From assembly GCF_000959445.1 (NCBI RefSeq), contig NZ_CP009631.1, positions 2,170,001 to 2,234,000 of the forward strand: a stretch of DNA of 64,000 nucleotides. Reading direction: 5' to 3'. Below the pieces are notes generated by a model that saw only the letters and a list, made by a program, of their open reading frames with translations, did no database searches and was not told where the DNA came from. The stretch comes from Burkholderia vietnamiensis LMG 10929 (GTDB lineage: Bacteria > Pseudomonadota > Gammaproteobacteria > Burkholderiales > Burkholderiaceae). A program made the translations under genes and the position numbers. This document shows, piece by piece, positions 60,866-64,000 of this stretch; position 1 is the first letter of the stretch; every line of letters starts with the position of its first letter.

Positions 60866-62317
60866 ATGAACTACATCTCCACGCGCGGCGCCGGCATCGG
60901 CGAGCGCCACACGTTTTCCGACATCCTGCTCGGCGGCCTCGCGAAGGACGGCGGGCTGTACCTGCCGAGCGAGTATCCGCAGGTGTCGGCAGACGAGCTC
61001 GCGCGCTGGCGCACGCTGCCGTATGCGGATCTCGCGTTCGAGATCCTCACGAAATTCTGCGACGACGTGCCCGCCGACGACCTGCGTGCGATCACGCGCC
61101 GCACCTACACGGCCACCGTCTACAGCAACACGCGCCACGGCGAGAACGCGTCCGACATCACGCCGCTGAAGCCGCTCGGCACCGAGCAGGGCACGGCGCT
61201 GTCGCTGCTCGAGCTGTCGAACGGCCCGACGCTCGCGTTCAAGGACATGGCGATGCAGCTGCTCGGCAACCTGTTCGAGTACACGCTCGCGAAGCACGGC
61301 GAAGCGCTGAACATTCTCGGCGCGACGTCGGGCGATACGGGCAGCGCGGCCGAATACGCGATGCGCGGCAAGGCCGGCGTGCGCGTGTTCATGCTGTCGC
61401 CGCACCGCAAGATGAGCGCGTTCCAGACCGCGCAGATGTTCAGCCTGCAGGATCCGAACATCTTCAACCTCGCGGTCGAGGGCGTGTTCGACGACTGCCA
61501 GGACATCGTGAAGGCCGTGTCGAACGATCACGCGTTCAAGGCCCGGCACAAGATCGGCACGGTCAACTCGATCAACTGGGCGCGCGTCGTCGCGCAGGTC
61601 GTCTATTACTTCAAGGGCTATTTTGCGGCCACCCGGTCCAACGACGAGCGCGTATCGTTCACGGTGCCGTCGGGCAACTTCGGCAACGTCTGCGCCGGCC
61701 ACATCGCGCGCATGATGGGTCTGCCGATCGCGAAGCTGGTCGTCGCGACCAACGAGAACGACGTGCTCGACGAGTTCTTCCGCACCGGCGTCTACCGCGT
61801 GCGCAGCGCGCAGAACACCTATCACACGAGCAGCCCGAGCATGGACATCTCGAAGGCGTCGAACTTCGAGCGCTTCGTGTTCGACCTGCTCGGTCGCGAT
61901 CCGGCGCGCGTGATGCAGCTGTTCCGCGACGTCGATGAGAAGGGCGGCTTCGATCTCGCGGCGAGCGGCGATTTCGCGCGCGTCGCGCAGTTCGGCTTCG
62001 TGTCCGGCCGCAGCAGCCATGCGGACCGCATCGCGACGATCCGCGACGTGTTCGCCCGTTACGACACGATGATCGACACCCATACGGCCGACGGCGTGAA
62101 GGTCGCGCGCGAGCACCTCGACGCCGGCGTGCCGATGGTCGTGCTCGAGACGGCGCAGCCGATCAAGTTCGGCGAGACGATCCGCGAAGCGCTCGAGCGC
62201 GAGGCCGAACGGCCGGCCGCGTTCGACGGGCTCGAAGCGCTGCCGCAACGCTTCGACGTCGTGAAGGCCGACGCGCAGCAGGTGAAGGACTTCATCGCCG
62301 CGCATACGGGCGCGTAA
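60866..62317 (+). CDS. thrC: Threonine synthase
   Basis: 483 residues, long form. PLP lysine at 126 in NGPTLAFKDMAMQLLGN, glycine loop ATSGDTGSAAEYA and SGNFGNVCAGHIARMMGLP. It converts O-phosphohomoserine to threonine. Third gene of the alaC-hom-thrC cluster, on the same transcript as hom. It ends with a GC-rich hairpin. Confidence 0.97.
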   Translation: MNYISTRGAGIGERHTFSDILLGGLAKDGGLYLPSEYPQVSADELARWRTLPYADLAFEILTKFCDDVPADDLRAITRRTYTATVYSNTRHGENASDITPLKPLGTEQGTALSLLELSNGPTLAFKDMAMQLLGNLFEYTLAKHGEALNILGATSGDTGSAAEYAMRGKAGVRVFMLSPHRKMSAFQTAQMFSLQDPNIFNLAVEGVFDDCQDIVKAVSNDHAFKARHKIGTVNSINWARVVAQVVYYFKGYFAATRSNDERVSFTVPSGNFGNVCAGHIARMMGLPIAKLVVATNENDVLDEFFRTGVYRVRSAQNTYHTSSPSMDISKASNFERFVFDLLGRDPARVMQLFRDVDEKGGFDLAASGDFARVAQFGFVSGRSSHADRIATIRDVFARYDTMIDTHTADGVKVAREHLDAGVPMVVLETAQPIKFGETIREALEREAERPAAFDGLEALPQRFDVVKADAQQVKDFIAAHTGA

Positions 62318-62323
62318 CGCGGC

Positions 62324-62350
62324 GCCGGGCCGCCCGCGCGGGCGGCCGGC
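62324..62350 (+). terminator. GC-rich hairpin after thrC
   Basis: GCCGG-G-CCGCCCG pairs with CGGGCGG-CCGGC, one bulge, 2-base loop, directly after the stop. No T tract, so it may be a Rho-type or 3'-protecting structure. Confidence 0.55.
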
Positions 62351-62599
62351 GGCGCACTACGGCCGGAATGTCGATTCGTCGCACGGATCGGGATTCCGGC
62401 CGTTTTACTTGGCTGCGGCATTCGCGCGATGGGCGCGGGCGGCGTCAGCCGTTTGCCGTCGTCAGCCGGCGCGAAGCCGTGCGTGCGCGCGCCTGCCGGT
62501 CGCGGCAATCGCCGTGTGCGCATGTCGGCCATACCGCGCGCGGCTGCAGCAGCGTCGCTACAATGGCGTATTGAATTCCAACGATCTCCGCTTCCATCG

Positions 62600-63847
62600 A
62601 TGTCGAACCCGAATCCCGCGGCGCCGCGCGCGCCGATGCTGTCGACCGCCGAGGCGCTCGCCGCGCTGCTCGATGCCGCGAAGCCGCTGCCCGGCGTCGA
62701 AACCGTCGCGACGCTCGACGCGCTCGGCCGCGTGCTGGCGGCCGACGTGATCTCGCCGCTCGACGTGCCGCCGATGCATACGAGCGCGATGGACGGCTAT
62801 GCGGTGCGCGTCGCCGATCTGCTGCATGGCGAGCGCCGCTTGCCGGTGTCGCAGCGGATCCCGGCCGGCCATCCGGCCGCGCCGCTCGTGGCCGGCACGG
62901 CCGCGCGCATCTTCACCGGCGCGACGGTGCCGGCCGGCGCCGATGCCGTCGTGATGCAGGAGCAGACGTCGGCCGACGGCGACGCGGTCGAGATCCTGCA
63001 CACGCCGAAGGCCGGCGAATGGATCACCGCGCAGGGCGCGGACATCCGCCAGGGCTCGGTGATCCTGCCGGCCGGCACGCGGCTCACGCCGCAGGCGCTC
63101 GGGCTCGCCGCATCGGTCGGCTGCGCGCAGTTGCCGGTGGTTCGCCGGATTCGCGTCGCGGTGTTCTTCACCGGCGACGAACTGACGATACCCGGCGAGC
63201 CGCTGAAGCCCGGCGCGATCTACAACTCCAACCGCTTCACGCTGCGCGGTCTGCTGGAGCGGCTCGGCTGCCACGTGACGGACTACGGGATCGTGCCCGA
63301 CTCGCTGGCCGCAACCCGCGACACGCTGCGCGAGGCCGCGCGCGATCACGACGTGATCCTGACGAGCGGCGGCGTATCGGTCGGCGACGAGGATCACGTG
63401 AAGCCCGCCGTCGAAGCGGAGGGGCGGCTCGCGCTGTGGCAGATCGCGATGAAGCCCGGCAAGCCGCTCGCGTTCGGCGCGGTGCGCCGCGGCGACGCAT
63501 GCGCGGACGCGCATTTCATCGGGCTGCCGGGCAACCCCGTGTCGAGCTTCGTCACGTTCCTGCTGTTCGTCCGGCCGTTCCTGCTGCGCCTGTCGGGCGT
63601 ACGTGACGTCGCGCCGCGCGCGCTGTCGTTGCGCGCCGACTTCTCGCAGCACAAGGGCGACCGGCGCAACGAGTTCCTGCGTGCGCGCGTGAACGCGGCC
63701 GGCGGCCTCGATCTGTTCCCGAACCAGAGCTCGGCGGTGCTGACCTCGACGGTCTGGGGCGACGGCCTGATCGACAATCCGCCGCAGCACGCCATCAGCG
63801 CGGGCGAGACCGTGCGTTTCATTCCGTTTTCCGAACTGCTGTCGTAA
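62600..63847 (+). CDS. moeA: Molybdopterin molybdenumtransferase
   Basis: 415 residues. Typical MoeA segments: PPMHTSAMDGYAVRVADL, ARIFTGATVPAGADAVVMQE, and the catalytic MogA-like loop LTSGGVSVGDEDHVKPAVE. FIGLPGNPVSSFVTF completes the site. It inserts molybdenum into adenylated molybdopterin. The start at 62600 was preferred for homology; the upstream extension is not MoeA-like. 18 bases before moaD. Confidence 0.94.
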   Translation: MSNPNPAAPRAPMLSTAEALAALLDAAKPLPGVETVATLDALGRVLAADVISPLDVPPMHTSAMDGYAVRVADLLHGERRLPVSQRIPAGHPAAPLVAGTAARIFTGATVPAGADAVVMQEQTSADGDAVEILHTPKAGEWITAQGADIRQGSVILPAGTRLTPQALGLAASVGCAQLPVVRRIRVAVFFTGDELTIPGEPLKPGAIYNSNRFTLRGLLERLGCHVTDYGIVPDSLAATRDTLREAARDHDVILTSGGVSVGDEDHVKPAVEAEGRLALWQIAMKPGKPLAFGAVRRGDACADAHFIGLPGNPVSSFVTFLLFVRPFLLRLSGVRDVAPRALSLRADFSQHKGDRRNEFLRARVNAAGGLDLFPNQSSAVLTSTVWGDGLIDNPPQHAISAGETVRFIPFSELLS

Positions 63848-63865
63848 GCGACGGTTTTCCGACCT

Positions 63866-64000
63866 ATGAAGATTCAGCTGAAATTCTTTGCAAGCGTGCG
63901 CGAGGCACTGGGCGTGTCCGACGAGCAGGCCGACGTGCCCGACGGCGTGACGACCGTCGGCGACGTGCGCGCGTGGCTGCGCCTGCGCGGCGGCGCGTGG
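63866..64000 (+). CDS. moaD: Molybdopterin synthase small subunit (3' partial)
   Basis: The first 45 residues (MKIQLKFFASVREALGVSDE, then VTTVGDVRAWLRLRGG) are the ubiquitin-like MoaD start. The gene leaves the window before the C-terminal Gly-Gly. It donates sulfur to precursor Z with MoaE. Directly after moeA, in the same operon. Confidence 0.92.
   Translation, partial: MKIQLKFFASVREALGVSDEQADVPDGVTTVGDVRAWLRLRGGAW

Noticed and set aside
1..64000. CRISPR arrays, tRNA or rRNA genes
   Set aside because: No regularly spaced repeats and no recognisable tRNA cloverleaf or rRNA sequence were found; the att site is in a protein gene, not a tRNA.

Overview
The window is high-GC beta-proteobacterial chromosome, most likely a Burkholderia and probably of the cepacia complex. 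The evidence is the strong G/C third-position bias, the rpsF-priB-rpsR-rplI-dnaB block, a PiT phosphate transporter preceded by its DUF47 partner, a complete Ara4N lipid A modification operon with ArnA split in two, and an IS407-type insertion sequence. A temperate, podovirus-like prophage of about 31.3 kb with visibly lower GC sits in the middle, between dnaB and the DUF47-pit operon.

Left host arm (1-13,099). The arm holds a glycosyltransferase (cut by the window edge), a SYLF-domain lipoprotein, a small membrane protein, a PsiF-family protein, an L-asparaginase and a BON-LysM protein. Next comes the glyoxylate carboligase operon gcl-hyi-glxR with a divergent LysR regulator, then the ribosomal/primosomal operon and dnaB.

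Prophage (core-to-core 13,100-44,381). The left end carries the attachment site, a strong terminator, a tyrosine integrase and two rightward cargo genes, one of them a probable permuted papain-fold peptidase. From about 34.2 kb down to 15.9 kb the virion module runs leftward. In transcription order it contains small terminase, three small genes, large terminase, portal, scaffold, SU10-type capsid, adaptor, tail proteins, holin candidates, a tail nozzle and ejection proteins. A 1,236-bp IS407-type element has replaced most of the nozzle gene and the start of an ejection-protein gene. It has no target-site duplication, so the prophage is probably defective. The central part (34.2-38.8 kb) holds two related HNH nucleases, a small gene under a perfect LexA box, and a rightward gene with a HEPN-like RNase motif. 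The early region (38.4-43.7 kb, leftward) holds an H-NS-like protein, a large helicase, several unknowns and a GIY-YIG nuclease. I found no recognisable CI-type repressor.

The phage integrated into the first codons of the DUF47 gene. Its own attachment site carries a look-alike of the gene start, so the gene is rebuilt in frame (MFGRWMPTEGK in place of MFGRFMPTEGK). The host promoter side and ribosome binding site are now stranded at attL behind a phage terminator.

Right host arm (44,350-64,000). This arm holds DUF47-pit phosphate uptake, an NlpC/P60 lipoprotein, a PIN-PhoH ATPase, a Bcp peroxiredoxin and the arnT/SMR/arnB/arnC/arnA-FT/arnA-DH/arnD operon for cationic lipid A modification. 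It continues with an Mth938-domain protein, then the alaC-like aminotransferase-hom-thrC cluster for threonine synthesis, moeA and the start of moaD.
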